This document shows, one piece after another, positions 15,532 through 24,212 of a stretch of DNA of 47,898 nt. Location: positions 1 to 47,898 of the forward strand of contig JAKPSI010000089.1 of assembly GCA_029555415.1 (NCBI GenBank). The letters run 5' to 3'. The first letter of the stretch is position 1. Every line of letters starts with the position of its first letter. This stretch comes from Bacteroidota bacterium (GTDB lineage Bacteria > Bacteroidota > Bacteroidia > Chitinophagales > Chitinophagaceae). The position numbers and the translations under genes were made by a program. The notes under the pieces were generated by a model, which had not been told where the DNA came from, searched no databases, and was given only the letters and a program-made list of their open reading frames with translations.

Positions 15532-16413
15532 ATCAGGTCTGTTGGCCAGATACACGCCGAGCAGGATGATACCGAGGCAGAAGATCTCGATCCATGTGAT
15601 CCGCTCTCCGTCAACGAATCCCCAGAACAGCGCGATGAAGGGTATACCGTATGTGACCAGCGAAGCAAAGAGGCCGCCCGCACGGATCACCAGAATATAG
15701 AACAGCGCGGTCGCGATCGCACTGCCCGCCACACCGAGCCCTGCGGATGCCAGCAACGATTGCTGAACACCCACATTACTGAAATCCAGCTGCAGGAAGC
15801 CCTGCAGGTATAATACGATCGAAGTGGGAATGATCATGAATGAAAGCGATACGGTCGCAACATGGATGGGATTGATGCCCTTCAGGTAATGCCCGACCAG
15901 ATTCACGTTGATGCCATACAGCGTGGTCGCCAGCAGGATCAGTAACGTGAATCCCAGATTATCCATGCTCAGGCTTTTATGTTCCAGGATCAGGGGCAGG
16001 ATGGTGAGCAGCACAAGACCCGCGAACCCCGTCAGCACACCCGTGATCTTCTGCGTTTTGATCTTGTCCTTGAAGAACAGGATGCCGACCACACCCACAC
16101 AGATCGGCGTCAGTGAATTCAGGATGCCGACCAGCGAAGGATCCAGTTTGGTAACGGCTTCCGCGAAAAGAAATGCGGGTAGCAGGTTTCCGAAGACCGC
16201 ACTCAGGATCACCAACCCCAGTTTTTTACGGGGAATATGACGGAAGTGAAAAAGCGCGGGGATCAGGAAGGCCGCACCGGCCGAAAAGATCCTGACGGCC
16301 GCTATTTGCACGGCATTCAGGCCCTGCTGACTGTCGTGCATCAGCTTGAACGAACTGCCCCAGATAAAACACAATACCACGAAAATGGTCCAGCTGACGA
16401 ATTTTGTATTCAT
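15511..16413 (-). CDS. EamA/DMT-family transporter
   Basis: 300 aa with ten predicted membrane helices arranged as two EamA repeats (about 5-140 and 155-290). The first starts with VLCFIWGSSFKLM, and PSLVGILNSLTPICVGVVGILFFKD closes the first repeat; the second has ASLVTYGIPFIALFWGFVDGERITWIE, the usual conserved end. The drug/metabolite transporter superfamily moves small metabolites across the inner membrane, but individual substrates are not predictable. Stand-alone gene; its promoter was not recognised. The final residues KKESNT are shared with the terminator of frr. Confidence 0.9.
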   Translation of the reverse strand: MNTKFVSWTIFVVLCFIWGSSFKLMHDSQQGLNAVQIAAVRIFSAGAAFLIPALFHFRHIPRKKLGLVILSAVFGNLLPAFLFAEAVTKLDPSLVGILNSLTPICVGVVGILFFKDKIKTQKITGVLTGFAGLVLLTILPLILEHKSLSMDNLGFTLLILLATTLYGINVNLVGHYLKGINPIHVATVSLSFMIIPTSIVLYLQGFLQLDFSNVGVQQSLLASAGLGVAGSAIATALFYILVIRAGGLFASLVTYGIPFIALFWGFVDGERITWIEIFCLGIILLGVYLANRPDKKESNT

Positions 16414-16496
16414 AAAAGAAGGGGCAAAGGTCTGGAAACCTCCGCATACAGTTTCAATTTTTTTGCCTTATGTTTAGACCACTCAAATAATTCTTT

Positions 16497-17246
16497 ATGG
16501 GAAAGATCAGACTGGCGGATATCAGCACGCGCGCGCCGAAAGAACTCGATAAAAAAGACATCAAAGAGAAAACAGCCGGCATCCTGGCCGAATTGGATGA
16601 ACTCCAGAATCTGCTGTATGCGGAATCCAGGCATTCGGTACTGGTGGTGATCCAGGGCATGGACGGCAGCGGTAAGGATGGCGTCATCCGCAATGTATTC
16701 GGGCACCTCAATCCGCAAGGTGTTACGGTGCAATCGTTCAAAGTCCCAACGGAAGAGGAACTCGCGCATGATTTTCTCTGGCGTGTGCACCGCCATACGC
16801 CCGGCAAAGGCGTGATCCAGTTATTCAACCGCTCTCATTATGAAGATATACTGGTCACCCGCGTCCATAAATGGTGCGATGACGAACTGGCGGAAAAAAG
16901 GATCAAAGCGATCAATGATTTCGAGGACCTGCTTGTAAAGAACAACAACACGCATATCCTCAAGTTCTACCTGCATGTATCACCGGAAGAGCAGCATGAA
17001 AGGCTGTCGGAACGGATGAGCGATCCGGCCAAGATGTGGAAGTACAATGAAAAGGATTTTGAGGAAGCCAAATTATGGGACATCTACATGCAGATGTATG
17101 AGGACTGTTTCAACAAATGCGGGGATGTTCCCTGGACCATTGTGCCTTCTGACCAGAACTGGTACAAGGAATTTGTGATCGCTACGGCGTTGCGGGACCT
17201 GCTCAAAGGACTGAACATGCAGTACCCCGGATTAAAAAAAGAATGA
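16497..17246 (+). CDS. ppk2: Polyphosphate kinase 2 family protein
   Basis: 249 aa single-domain PPK2. It transfers phosphate between polyphosphate and nucleotides. Walker A GMDGSGKDG (about 54-62), lid region with HTPGKGVIQLFNRSHYEDILV carrying the Walker-B-like FNRSHYED, and RLSERMSDPAKMWKYNEKDF. The FNRSHYED form resembles class III enzymes, which phosphorylate both AMP and ADP; class assignment is inference. It lies 74 bp upstream of mscL on the same strand, but mscL has its own -7 element. Confidence 0.9.
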   Translation: MGKIRLADISTRAPKELDKKDIKEKTAGILAELDELQNLLYAESRHSVLVVIQGMDGSGKDGVIRNVFGHLNPQGVTVQSFKVPTEEELAHDFLWRVHRHTPGKGVIQLFNRSHYEDILVTRVHKWCDDELAEKRIKAINDFEDLLVKNNNTHILKFYLHVSPEEQHERLSERMSDPAKMWKYNEKDFEEAKLWDIYMQMYEDCFNKCGDVPWTIVPSDQNWYKEFVIATALRDLLKGLNMQYPGLKKE

Positions 17247-17263
17247 ACATATTTATAAATAAT

Positions 17264-17271
17264 TATATTTG
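17264..17271 (+). promoter_or_regulatory. -7 element TATATTTG of mscL
   Basis: Perfect TAnnTTTG, 49 bp before the mscL ATG, in an AT-rich leader. Confidence 0.5.
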
Positions 17272-17320
17272 TCGCATCACGGTGCACACACACCATTTTT
17301 AATTATTAAAATTCAAGTTT

Positions 17321-17698
17321 ATGGGAATGCTTAAGGAGTTCAAGGAATTTGCCATGAAAGGCAACATTGTAGACCTGGCGGTGGCGGTTATCATCGGCGG
17401 TGCATTTGGAAAGATCGTCGGTGCTTTAACGGACAGCATCATCATGCCCATCATCAGTCTGGTGATCGGTAAAGGTGGCGTATCTGAAATATCATTTACG
17501 GTCGGACAAACGGTATTCCCCGTTGGCGCTTTCCTGCAGGCGGTGATCGATTTCATCCTGATCGCGCTGGTCCTGTTCTTCATGATCAAGACCATGAATT
17601 CCATGCAGAAGAAAAAGGAAGAAGCACCTGCTGCTCCGGCCCCTCCGGCAGAGGATATCGTGCTGCTGCGTGAGATCCGCGATGCACTGAAGAAATGA
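17321..17698 (+). CDS. mscL: Large-conductance mechanosensitive channel
   Basis: 125 aa inner-membrane channel that opens under extreme membrane tension and releases solutes on hypo-osmotic shock. The N-terminal amphipathic helix (GMLKEFKEFAMKGN) leads into pore helix TM1, NIVDLAVAVIIGGAFGKIVGALT. TM2 is FLQAVIDFILIALVLFFMIK, followed by the C-terminal charged bundle with KKKEEAPAAPAPP and EDIVLLREIRDALKK. Family-typical length and order. Confidence 0.96.
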   Translation: MGMLKEFKEFAMKGNIVDLAVAVIIGGAFGKIVGALTDSIIMPIISLVIGKGGVSEISFTVGQTVFPVGAFLQAVIDFILIALVLFFMIKTMNSMQKKKEEAPAAPAPPAEDIVLLREIRDALKK

Positions 17699-17752
17699 AC
17701 AAAACCGGGATTTTCCGTGGGTAAACAGTCCCCGGCTTAACCCGTTTTCCCT

Positions 17753-17760
17753 TACTTTTG
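17753..17760 (+). promoter_or_regulatory. -7 element TACTTTTG upstream of scpA
   Basis: Perfect TAnnTTTG. The predicted start (about 17766) falls within the following hairpin with a T-run, so RNA from this promoter would begin with a terminator-like structure. Confidence 0.45.
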
Positions 17761-17761
17761 A

Positions 17762-17797
17762 GTCCCGTTTCACCTGGGTGAGACGGGACCTTTTTTT
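17762..17797 (+). terminator. Terminator-like hairpin between mscL and scpA
   Basis: Stem GTCCCGTTTCA (17762-17772) with TGAGACGGGAC (17779-17789), one G-U pair, followed by seven T. It would terminate mscL transcripts, 64 nt after its stop. Confidence 0.75.
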
Positions 17798-17815
17798 ACC
17801 GCAAAAAACCGTGAG

Positions 17816-18604
17816 TTGAATAATTCCTCGTACCAGATCAAATTACCCCAGTTCGAAGGTCCTTTCGACCTGTTACTCTTCTTCATCGAACGCGATGAAC
17901 TGGATATCTACAATATTCCCATTACCCGGATCATCAACGACTTCCTGGATTATATCCATTCCAGCGAAGAACTGAATATCGAGTTGTCGAGCGAGTTCAT
18001 CCTCTTCATCTCCACCCTCATGCGCATCAAGGCAAAAATGCTGCTGCCCCGCAAGGAGCTGGATGCCCAGGGCAATGAGATCGATCCCCGTCAGGAGCTT
18101 ATCAACAAGATCCTGGAGTATAAACGCTTCAAGGAAGCATCCGCGCAGATGGCTGAAATGGAAGCGATCCGCATGCTGATGGTCAAACGCGGTAATATCC
18201 AGAAGGAACTGTCACGCATCGGTGAAGAAGAAGGCGAAGGCACCGAGATCCAGAATATCACCCTCTTCAAACTGATGAAGGCCTTTGAAAAGGCGATGCA
18301 GAAATATTCTGACAGGCTCAATAAGCCCGTGCATACCGTGGTGGCGTACAACTATACCATGGAGACCAGCCGTGAAGTGATGCTGACACGTGCCCGCGAG
18401 AACAAGACCCTTTCATTCGAGAAGATCTTCGATCACGCGGAGAACAGGGTGCATGCCATCTTTTTGTTCCTGAGCCTGCTGGAACTCGTACAACAAAAAT
18501 TCCTCAAGATCATGATCGGGGAAGGAAAGAATAATTTCATCATCGAATACAACGAGCCTGAGAACAGACTCGCAGAACTCGAAGAACAGAATCAACCACA
18601 ATAA
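17816..18604 (+). CDS. scpA: Segregation and condensation protein A (kleisin)
   Basis: 262 aa from a TTG start; no in-frame ATG precedes YQIKLPQFEGPFDLLLFFIERDELDIYNIPITRI, the hallmark N-terminal kleisin block that binds the SMC neck. A middle charged helix (about 85-150) and a C-terminal winged-helix region (about 175-250, with EIFDHAENRVHAIFLFLSLLELVQQKF) complete the family layout. ScpA links SMC heads and ScpB for chromosome compaction. scpB and smc are not adjacent. OsmC follows after 11 bp, so the two genes are probably co-transcribed. Confidence 0.95.
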   Translation: MNNSSYQIKLPQFEGPFDLLLFFIERDELDIYNIPITRIINDFLDYIHSSEELNIELSSEFILFISTLMRIKAKMLLPRKELDAQGNEIDPRQELINKILEYKRFKEASAQMAEMEAIRMLMVKRGNIQKELSRIGEEEGEGTEIQNITLFKLMKAFEKAMQKYSDRLNKPVHTVVAYNYTMETSREVMLTRARENKTLSFEKIFDHAENRVHAIFLFLSLLELVQQKFLKIMIGEGKNNFIIEYNEPENRLAELEEQNQPQ

Positions 18605-18615
18605 AATTTACAATT

Positions 18616-19026
18616 ATGAAAAGATCAGCAACAGCGAACTGGAAAGGTTCCGGTAAAGAAGGAAGCGGTAATGTAACCACACAAGCGAAAGTCCTGAACA
18701 ACACGCCTTATGATTTCAAGAGCCGTTTTGAGGATGGTACCTATACCAACCCCGAAGAGCTGGTAGCAGCGGCTCACGCCGGCTGCTTCTCGATGAAGCT
18801 CAGTTTCGTACTCGGCGCTGCTGGCTTTACGCCCGACAGCATTGAGACCACCTGCACCATCACCCTGGATGCCGGTGCGGTAACAGAAAGCCATCTCGAT
18901 GTAAAGGCCGTTGTTCCCGGTATCGATGCAGCCGCTTTTGCAGCCGCTGCAGCAGACGCCAAAGAGAACTGCCCGATCAGCAAGCTGCTGAATACGAATA
19001 TTACGATGGAGGCTGCGCTAGCTTAA
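18616..19026 (+). CDS. OsmC-family peroxiredoxin
   Basis: 136 aa. It reduces organic hydroperoxides using two cysteines. C57 lies in EELVAAAHAGCFSMKLS and C119 in KENCPISK, the two catalytic positions of OsmC/Ohr proteins. The N-terminal TANWKGSGKEGSGNV and the FEDGTYTNPEEL block resemble the OsmC subgroup more than Ohr. It is 11 bp downstream of scpA and likely in the same transcript. The stop TAA at 19024-19026 is the first triplet of a five-unit heptad tract, followed by a terminator. Confidence 0.93.
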   Translation: MKRSATANWKGSGKEGSGNVTTQAKVLNNTPYDFKSRFEDGTYTNPEELVAAAHAGCFSMKLSFVLGAAGFTPDSIETTCTITLDAGAVTESHLDVKAVVPGIDAAAFAAAAADAKENCPISKLLNTNITMEAALA

Positions 19027-19058
19027 TTGTTGAGTTTTGAATTTTAAATGCTGAATTG
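19024..19058 (+). repeat. Heptad tract starting at the OsmC stop codon
   Basis: TAATTGT, TGAGTTT, TGAATTT, TAAATGC, TGAATTG. The leading TAA is the OsmC stop, and every unit begins with a stop triplet. Confidence 0.9.
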
Positions 19059-19079
19059 AACGGCATCACAGCATATTTC

Positions 19080-19114
19080 ATCCCTGTTGTCAAAACGATA
19101 ACAGGGATTTTTTT
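19080..19114 (+). terminator. Terminator of scpA-osmC
   Basis: ATCCCTGTTGTC (19080-19091) pairs with GATAACAGGGAT (19097-19108), one G-U pair, followed by seven T. Confidence 0.85.
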
Positions 19115-19170
19115 ATGTAGAGGCTTGAAAAATGTTGAATGTTGAATTTTGAAAGTTGAAATGTACGGCT

Positions 19171-19205
19171 CAATTCAAAACTCAAAATTCAGAATTCAAA
19201 ATTCA
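19171..19205 (-). repeat. Heptad tract starting at the L,D-transpeptidase-like stop
   Basis: On the minus strand: TGAATTT, TGAATTC, TGAATTT, TGAGTTT, TGAATTG, in exact register from the TGA stop (19205-19203). A related plus-strand TTGAATG/TTGAAAG tract lies at about 19124-19152. Confidence 0.9.
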
Positions 19206-19844
19206 CTCATAGATCCACAACAGAACCGGCTTCCCCGAATGTTTAATGATCGGCGTCAGTACGTTCAGAAACCATGGTGATACGGTCGGACATCCATTAC
19301 TCTGACAGATCTCATCTTTCACTTCCGATTCCGGAACGCATTCATGACTGTGCAGCACCACGGTACGCGTATAGGCATTGCTGTTGCTGCTGTCGAGCCC
19401 GTAGATCTTATAGGATAATCCGAATTTACCGGTGTAGGAACTGCCGACCTTATACCGTCCCAGCGAGGTGCAACCGCTTTCGATCTGGTTACTGTACCGA
19501 CGCCCCTCCAGCCAGCGCTGGAAGCAATTGCCATGCGCTACCAATCCTGCCGCCCGAACCGTATCTTTTTCAAGGTCATATACGAAGAAACGGTTCTCTC
19601 CCGAGGGCAGACTCATATCGATCAGAAAGCAGAGCTTTTCATTGAAACGCTTTGCCGCAGCGTATTTCCGGGCCATAGCCGCACGGTCGCGGAGTTTAGC
19701 TGAAAGTCCATTGGGTTTCGTGTATGCATGGTATTCCTTTGGGGCAATATAGGCCTTGTATCTTTTCCAGATCCCGCTCGAGCTGAGCCAGGTGGCCGAT
19801 ACTAACAGAAAGAAAGCGATCAGCAGGAATTTCGTCTTGAACAT
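19203..19844 (-). CDS. Secreted L,D-transpeptidase-like protein (YkuD_2 type)
   Basis: 213 aa. A short signal or membrane anchor (MFKTKFLLIAFFLLVSATWL) is followed by a catalytic domain with CFLIDMSLPSGENRFFVYDL, HGNCFQRW, a GCTSLGRYKVG segment, VVLHSHECVPE and SNGCPTVSP. The last two match the His and Cys positions of the murein L,D-transpeptidase catalytic family PF13645, common in Bacteroidota, which is thought to act on peptidoglycan cross-links. Direct biochemical roles of this subfamily are little known. It is convergent with osmC. Confidence 0.85.
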   Translation of the reverse strand: MFKTKFLLIAFFLLVSATWLSSSGIWKRYKAYIAPKEYHAYTKPNGLSAKLRDRAAMARKYAAAKRFNEKLCFLIDMSLPSGENRFFVYDLEKDTVRAAGLVAHGNCFQRWLEGRRYSNQIESGCTSLGRYKVGSSYTGKFGLSYKIYGLDSSNSNAYTRTVVLHSHECVPESEVKDEICQSNGCPTVSPWFLNVLTPIIKHSGKPVLLWIYE

Positions 19845-19925
19845 GGCAGTGGTTTGAACCGGTGATGTTGGTTCAACGGAAATCCATAAACGGAATTTGC
19901 AGGAAGGCGTTAAAGAAATGTAAAG

Positions 19926-20233
19926 AAAGCTGCAAGCGGCAAGCTATAAGCTTCAAGAGGGTTCTAAGATGCTGCTACGTTGTAATTATCCATTATCAAC
20001 TATCCGTTATGAGTTGCGGGTTGGCATAGGTTCATCCGGTTTCACGACAACAATCCAGCCATCAAACAATCAAGCCACGAGCTGTGAGCAGCGAGCTTCG
20101 AGGCAGTATAGCGTCTTCGGGTATCACGACAACAATTCAGCCATCAAACAATCAAACCATCTGCATTGATAAACGACTTCCGAATAACACGATCAATTCA
20201 AAACTTAAAATTCAAAACTCAAAATTTTCTTCA
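19926..20233 (-). repeat. Mosaic of periodic repeats (386-bp gap between two minus-strand genes)
   Basis: No gene was found in 19845-20230. Read on the minus strand: a TGAATTT/TAAGTTT heptad tract begins 12 nt after the beta-barrel stop (20233-20196). Next comes a composite block of TGATTGTT/TGATGGNT octads, a GAAGACGCTATACTG spacer, TGAGCTN/CGAGCTN heptads and a second octad array (about 20163-20043). Then come TGATAAT heptads (about 20012-19984), a CTTAGAACCCTCTTG module and AGCTTGC heptads down to about 19926. Confidence 0.85.
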
Positions 20234-20830
20234 AAATCTCCACCCCGCGTAAGCCTGCACCAGATTATTCCTCGCATCCACACTCGGCACATACCAGGGA
20301 CTGGATTGATTGCCGGTGCTGACACTGTTCATACTGATGTTCATCCGGGCGCCGAAGAAAAAGTGTTTCAGGGGCGTGATTTCGATGCCACCGACGAGAC
20401 CATAATCGAACCTCGAGAAATAATTCAGCAGACTGCCGGTATTGGTGCCGGAACTGTCGCCTCTTGCATTCAGTAATATCGCGGCCTGTCCGCCCAACTG
20501 CACCTGTACGAAACGGGTGAAATTGATCGTGACCAGCTGAGGAAGCAACAGATAATCCAGATTCACATTACCGGTATTCGTGTTGGACTTAAAGTCATAA
20601 CCCTGGCGTGACAATACCAGCTCACTGCGGAAGCCGAACAGTTTCTTCTTGCGGGGTGCGATGAATCCACCCAGCATATAACCGGTCCGGCTGCTGCCAT
20701 TGACATCCGATGCATGTGTGATATTGGCGAAATTGAGTCCCGCCTTAACACCAAGTGTCAGACCAGGTTGTGCATTCAGCGCTCCTGAGAGGATGCAGAA
20801 TACCAGTAAGGGTATCAGCCGCTTTTTCAT
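20231..20830 (-). CDS. Outer-membrane beta-barrel protein (PorT-like)
   Basis: 199 aa with signal peptide MKKRLIPLLVFCILSGALNAQ. The mature part is an alternating-hydrophobic beta-barrel of about eight strands, opening with LTLGVKAGLNFANI and ending in the aromatic-terminated strand VQAYAGWRF, whose final Phe matches the outer-membrane assembly signal. These features fit the OMP_b-brl_2/PorT-like family of Bacteroidota. Specific transport or binding roles are unknown. It is 134 bp downstream of dxs on the same strand, beyond the dxs terminator. Confidence 0.85.
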   Translation of the reverse strand: MKKRLIPLLVFCILSGALNAQPGLTLGVKAGLNFANITHASDVNGSSRTGYMLGGFIAPRKKKLFGFRSELVLSRQGYDFKSNTNTGNVNLDYLLLPQLVTINFTRFVQVQLGGQAAILLNARGDSSGTNTGSLLNYFSRFDYGLVGGIEITPLKHFFFGARMNISMNSVSTGNQSSPWYVPSVDARNNLVQAYAGWRF

Positions 20831-20910
20831 TTTTAATGTTTGTTTTGAAGGGGTGCGAGAGCTAAAGGTACTCTGAAAATGCCGTGGATGCTATGTTTTA
20901 AACATTATAT

Positions 20911-20939
20911 AAAAAAAAAGCAGGCCCTGAAAGGCCTGC
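20911..20939 (-). terminator. dxs terminator
   Basis: Minus-strand stem GCAGGCC (20939-20933) with 20926-20920, loop of six, then nine T on the minus strand (20919-20911). Confidence 0.85.
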
Positions 20940-20964
20940 CGGTATTGAACAATTTGAAATTTTA

Positions 20965-22899
20965 TCATGCAACAGGCTCGTGCTCAGCCACTGAAGAACG
21001 AAGCATCGTTCGCACCATTTCAGCGATCCCCGCGGCGTCATAACCACACTCCCGCTGCAATTCCTTCGGCGTGCCATGTTCCACGATGCGGTCAGGGATA
21101 CCCAGGATCTTCACTTCATTCGTATAACCATTGCGGGCCATGAATTCCAGGATGGCCGATCCGAATCCGCCCTCCACTGTTCCGTCCTCTACCGTGATCA
21201 GTTTGGGATACTGCTGACAAACCTCATGCAGCATCGCCTCATCCAGCGGTTTCACGAAACGCATATCATAATGTCCGGGAGTGATGCCTTCCGGTTTCAG
21301 TTCACGGATCGCGGCAGCGGCGAAATTACCCGGATGTCCCAGCGTGAGAATGGCGATGTCCTTGCCTTCTTTCAGTTTGCGGCCGGTACCGACCACGATC
21401 TCCTTCATTTCCGTTCTCCACTCCGGCATCATGCCTTCGCCGCGCGGATAGCGGATCACGAAAGGTAATGTTTGCGTGGACAGCTGTGCCGTATACATCA
21501 GATTTCTCAGTTCCGATTCATTCATCGGGGAGCTGATGATCATATTCGGGATACAACGGAAGAATGCGATATCGTAACAGCCATGGTGGGTAGGACCATC
21601 ATCGCCGACCAATCCGGCCCGGTCCAGACAGAACACCACCGGCAGTTTCTGGATCGCCACATCATGCACCACGGAATCAAATGCACGCTGCATGAAGGAA
21701 GAGTAGATATTACAGAACACACGCAAACCCTGTGTGGCCATACCGGCACTCAGCGTAACCGCATGTTGTTCCGCGATGCCCACATCAATAGCACGGTCCG
21801 GCATCTTTTCCATCATGAATTTCAGGGAAGAGCCGGAAGGCATGGCAGGGGTGATGCCCATTACTTTATCATTCTGCTCCGCCAGTTCGATCATCGTATA
21901 CCCGAATACATCCTGGTATTTCGGCGGCTGGGGAACATCGAATTTTTTCTTGAAGATCTCACCGGTCACTTTATCGAACAGTCCGGGCGCATGCCACTTG
22001 GTCTGGTCCTTTTCCGCCAGCGCGTAACCCTTACCCTTGGTCGTGATCACATGCAGGAGTTTCGGACCGGGAATACCGCGGAGGTCACGCAAAGTATCCA
22101 CCAGTTTGGCCACATTATGTCCGTCGATCGGACCGAAATAACGAAGCTTCAGTGCTTCGAATAAATTGGCACTGCTGCTCACCATGCCTTTCAGGCCTTC
22201 GGCGAGTTTGTGACCCATGCCGCGACTGAAATCCTTTCCCACTGGCAGTTTGCCGAGAAGTTTCCACACATCATCCTTCACTTTATTGTAAGTGGGAGAG
22301 GTCGTGATATCGGTCAGGTATTCTTTCAGGGCACCCACGTTGGGGTCGATGCCCATGCAGTTATCATTCAGGATGATCAGCATATCGGAATCCGCCACAC
22401 CGGCGTGATTCATGCCTTCGAAGGCAAGGCCTGCTGTCATGGCACCATCACCGATCACGGCCACTACTTTCCGGTCCGTTTCGCCTTTGTATTTGGCGGC
22501 CATGGCCATACCCAGTGCGGCGGAAATGGAAGTGGAGGAGTGCCCCACACCGAATGTATCGTATTCGCTTTCGCTTCTTTTAGGGAAGCCGCTGATGCCT
22601 TTGTATTTGCGGTTGCTGACGAAATTATCGCGGCGGCCGGTAAGGATCTTGTGTCCGTAAGCCTGGTGGCCTACATCCCATACCAATTGATCGTAAGGTG
22701 TATTGTAAACGTAATGCAGGGCAGTGGTCAGTTCCACCACACCCAGACTGGCCGCAAAGTGACCGCCATGGACGCTCACCACATCAATGATGTACTGGCG
22801 TAATTCATCACAAACCTGATGGAGTTTCTCCCTCGGCAGGACTTTCAGGTCGGCCGGGGAATTGATGGTCTGAAGCAGCGGTCCGGGAACGATTTCCAT
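20965..22899 (-). CDS. dxs: 1-deoxy-D-xylulose-5-phosphate synthase
   Basis: 644 aa, full length. It condenses pyruvate and glyceraldehyde-3-phosphate to DXP with thiamine diphosphate, feeding isoprenoid synthesis. The N-terminal domain has LVWDVGHQAYGHKILTGRR and the TPP motif VVAVIGDGAMTAGLAFEGMNHAG (GDG 150-152). The central domain has VGIAEQHAVTLSAGMA and FQR-type FMQRAFDSVVHDVA; the C-terminal domain has VEDGTVEGGFGSAI and LGIPDRIVEHG. A TACTTTTA sequence, one mismatch to the -7 consensus, lies just upstream. Stand-alone gene; ispA/xseB are not adjacent. Confidence 0.97.
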   Translation of the reverse strand: MEIVPGPLLQTINSPADLKVLPREKLHQVCDELRQYIIDVVSVHGGHFAASLGVVELTTALHYVYNTPYDQLVWDVGHQAYGHKILTGRRDNFVSNRKYKGISGFPKRSESEYDTFGVGHSSTSISAALGMAMAAKYKGETDRKVVAVIGDGAMTAGLAFEGMNHAGVADSDMLIILNDNCMGIDPNVGALKEYLTDITTSPTYNKVKDDVWKLLGKLPVGKDFSRGMGHKLAEGLKGMVSSSANLFEALKLRYFGPIDGHNVAKLVDTLRDLRGIPGPKLLHVITTKGKGYALAEKDQTKWHAPGLFDKVTGEIFKKKFDVPQPPKYQDVFGYTMIELAEQNDKVMGITPAMPSGSSLKFMMEKMPDRAIDVGIAEQHAVTLSAGMATQGLRVFCNIYSSFMQRAFDSVVHDVAIQKLPVVFCLDRAGLVGDDGPTHHGCYDIAFFRCIPNMIISSPMNESELRNLMYTAQLSTQTLPFVIRYPRGEGMMPEWRTEMKEIVVGTGRKLKEGKDIAILTLGHPGNFAAAAIRELKPEGITPGHYDMRFVKPLDEAMLHEVCQQYPKLITVEDGTVEGGFGSAILEFMARNGYTNEVKILGIPDRIVEHGTPKELQRECGYDAAGIAEMVRTMLRSSVAEHEPVA

Positions 22900-23100
22900 G
22901 GGATCAATTTAACGATGTAAAAGTAATAGTTTCCGGGCAGCCCGGTGGCTAAAGATTCCTTAACATTTGAACCGGCCGCTGGTTGAGTTTTTAAGGGGTT
23001 ATTTTAACAGAATGACTGAAAACCGCCCCATTTGTATGGTTTATCGTCCACTGGTATATTTACAGGGTTCCGCGCGGTGCGGAATGGCTAATTTTACCAT

Positions 23101-24183
23101 ATGTTTTCCGGCAAATCAAGATACTGGCTTTTCCAGGTAGTTGGCTGGGGCTTATTCGCCCTGATCAATGTGTTCTTCGCCTATTCCTTCGAAAAGATGG
23201 GCGATGCCAACTCACGCTATGTGATCTTCTTCCGGCTCGGATTATTCGTTTTTCTCGGTATCGTTTTCACTCACCTCATGCGTTTCGTAATCATCCGGCT
23301 GAATACCCTGCAAAAGACCGTTGAGAAACAGATCCTGCAATTCTTTCTGGTGTCCGCATTCTTCTCATTGCTGACCGCCACCTTTTACATGGAAGCCTGC
23401 AACCGGTTCGACCTGCTGAATGACGGAGAACGAAAATTCATCAACAAGCCCTTCTTGCTGATCCTGAGCGGCGCTTTCTATTTCTTCATCAATATCACGA
23501 TCTGGAACCTGATCTATTTCATCTATCACTATGTGACCAAGAGCCGGAAACAGCAACTTGATACATTAAGACTGGAAGCACTGGTGAAAGAACTGGAACT
23601 GCAAACGATCAAAGCGCATATCAATCCGCACTTCATTTTCAATTCACTGAACAGTATCCGTGCATTGGTGGTGGAGAATCCGGAACGCGCGCGTAAAGCT
23701 GTTACCGAACTCAGTAATATCCTGCGCAGCAGTATGAAGTCGGATAAACAGGAGACCGTTCCTTTTGAAAAGGAACTTGATATCGTGAAAGATTATCTGG
23801 CGCTGGAGAATATGCGTTTCGAGGACCGCCTGCGTATCGAATACGAAATTGATGAAGATACTTTGGATCAGCCGGTACCGCCGATGATGCTGCAGACGCT
23901 GGTGGAGAATGCCATCAAACACGGTATCAGCAAGGAACTGGAAGGCGGGGTGGTTCGCATCATCTCCGATTTCAAAGATGATTATCATGAGCTGGCCGTG
24001 CAGAATACCGGCAAACTGAATGGCGGCGTGAACGCGGAAGGCTTTGGACTGCACAGCACAACCAATCGCCTGAATCTGCTGTATGGTGACAAGGCGAATT
24101 TCTCCATCCGTCAGGTGAACGGCTCACTGGTGGAAGCCAGGGTGCAGATCCCGGTGGAGACCGCGCAACTGATCCGTTCCTGA
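23101..24183 (+). CDS. LytS/YehU-type sensor histidine kinase
   Basis: 360 aa. Four membrane helices (about 10-30, 42-62, 78-98, 118-142), then a coiled segment and the His_kinase (PF06580) core KAHINPHFIFNSLNSIRALV with phospho-acceptor H177. The ATPase N-box is TLVENAIKHGI and the G-box VNAEGFGLHSTTNRL. There is no periplasmic sensor domain, so the signal is likely sensed in or near the membrane. It precedes the LytTR regulator by 29 bp, forming a standard Bacteroidota two-component pair; targets are unknown. Confidence 0.93.
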   Translation: MFSGKSRYWLFQVVGWGLFALINVFFAYSFEKMGDANSRYVIFFRLGLFVFLGIVFTHLMRFVIIRLNTLQKTVEKQILQFFLVSAFFSLLTATFYMEACNRFDLLNDGERKFINKPFLLILSGAFYFFINITIWNLIYFIYHYVTKSRKQQLDTLRLEALVKELELQTIKAHINPHFIFNSLNSIRALVVENPERARKAVTELSNILRSSMKSDKQETVPFEKELDIVKDYLALENMRFEDRLRIEYEIDEDTLDQPVPPMMLQTLVENAIKHGISKELEGGVVRIISDFKDDYHELAVQNTGKLNGGVNAEGFGLHSTTNRLNLLYGDKANFSIRQVNGSLVEARVQIPVETAQLIRS

Positions 24184-24212
24184 AACATTGACACAAGCAC
24201 TAAACCTCATAC

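Noticed and set aside
19926-20233. CRISPR array or IS remnant
   Set aside because: Units are 7-8 bp with no unique spacers, no leader and no cas gene; no transposase frame or terminal inverted repeats.
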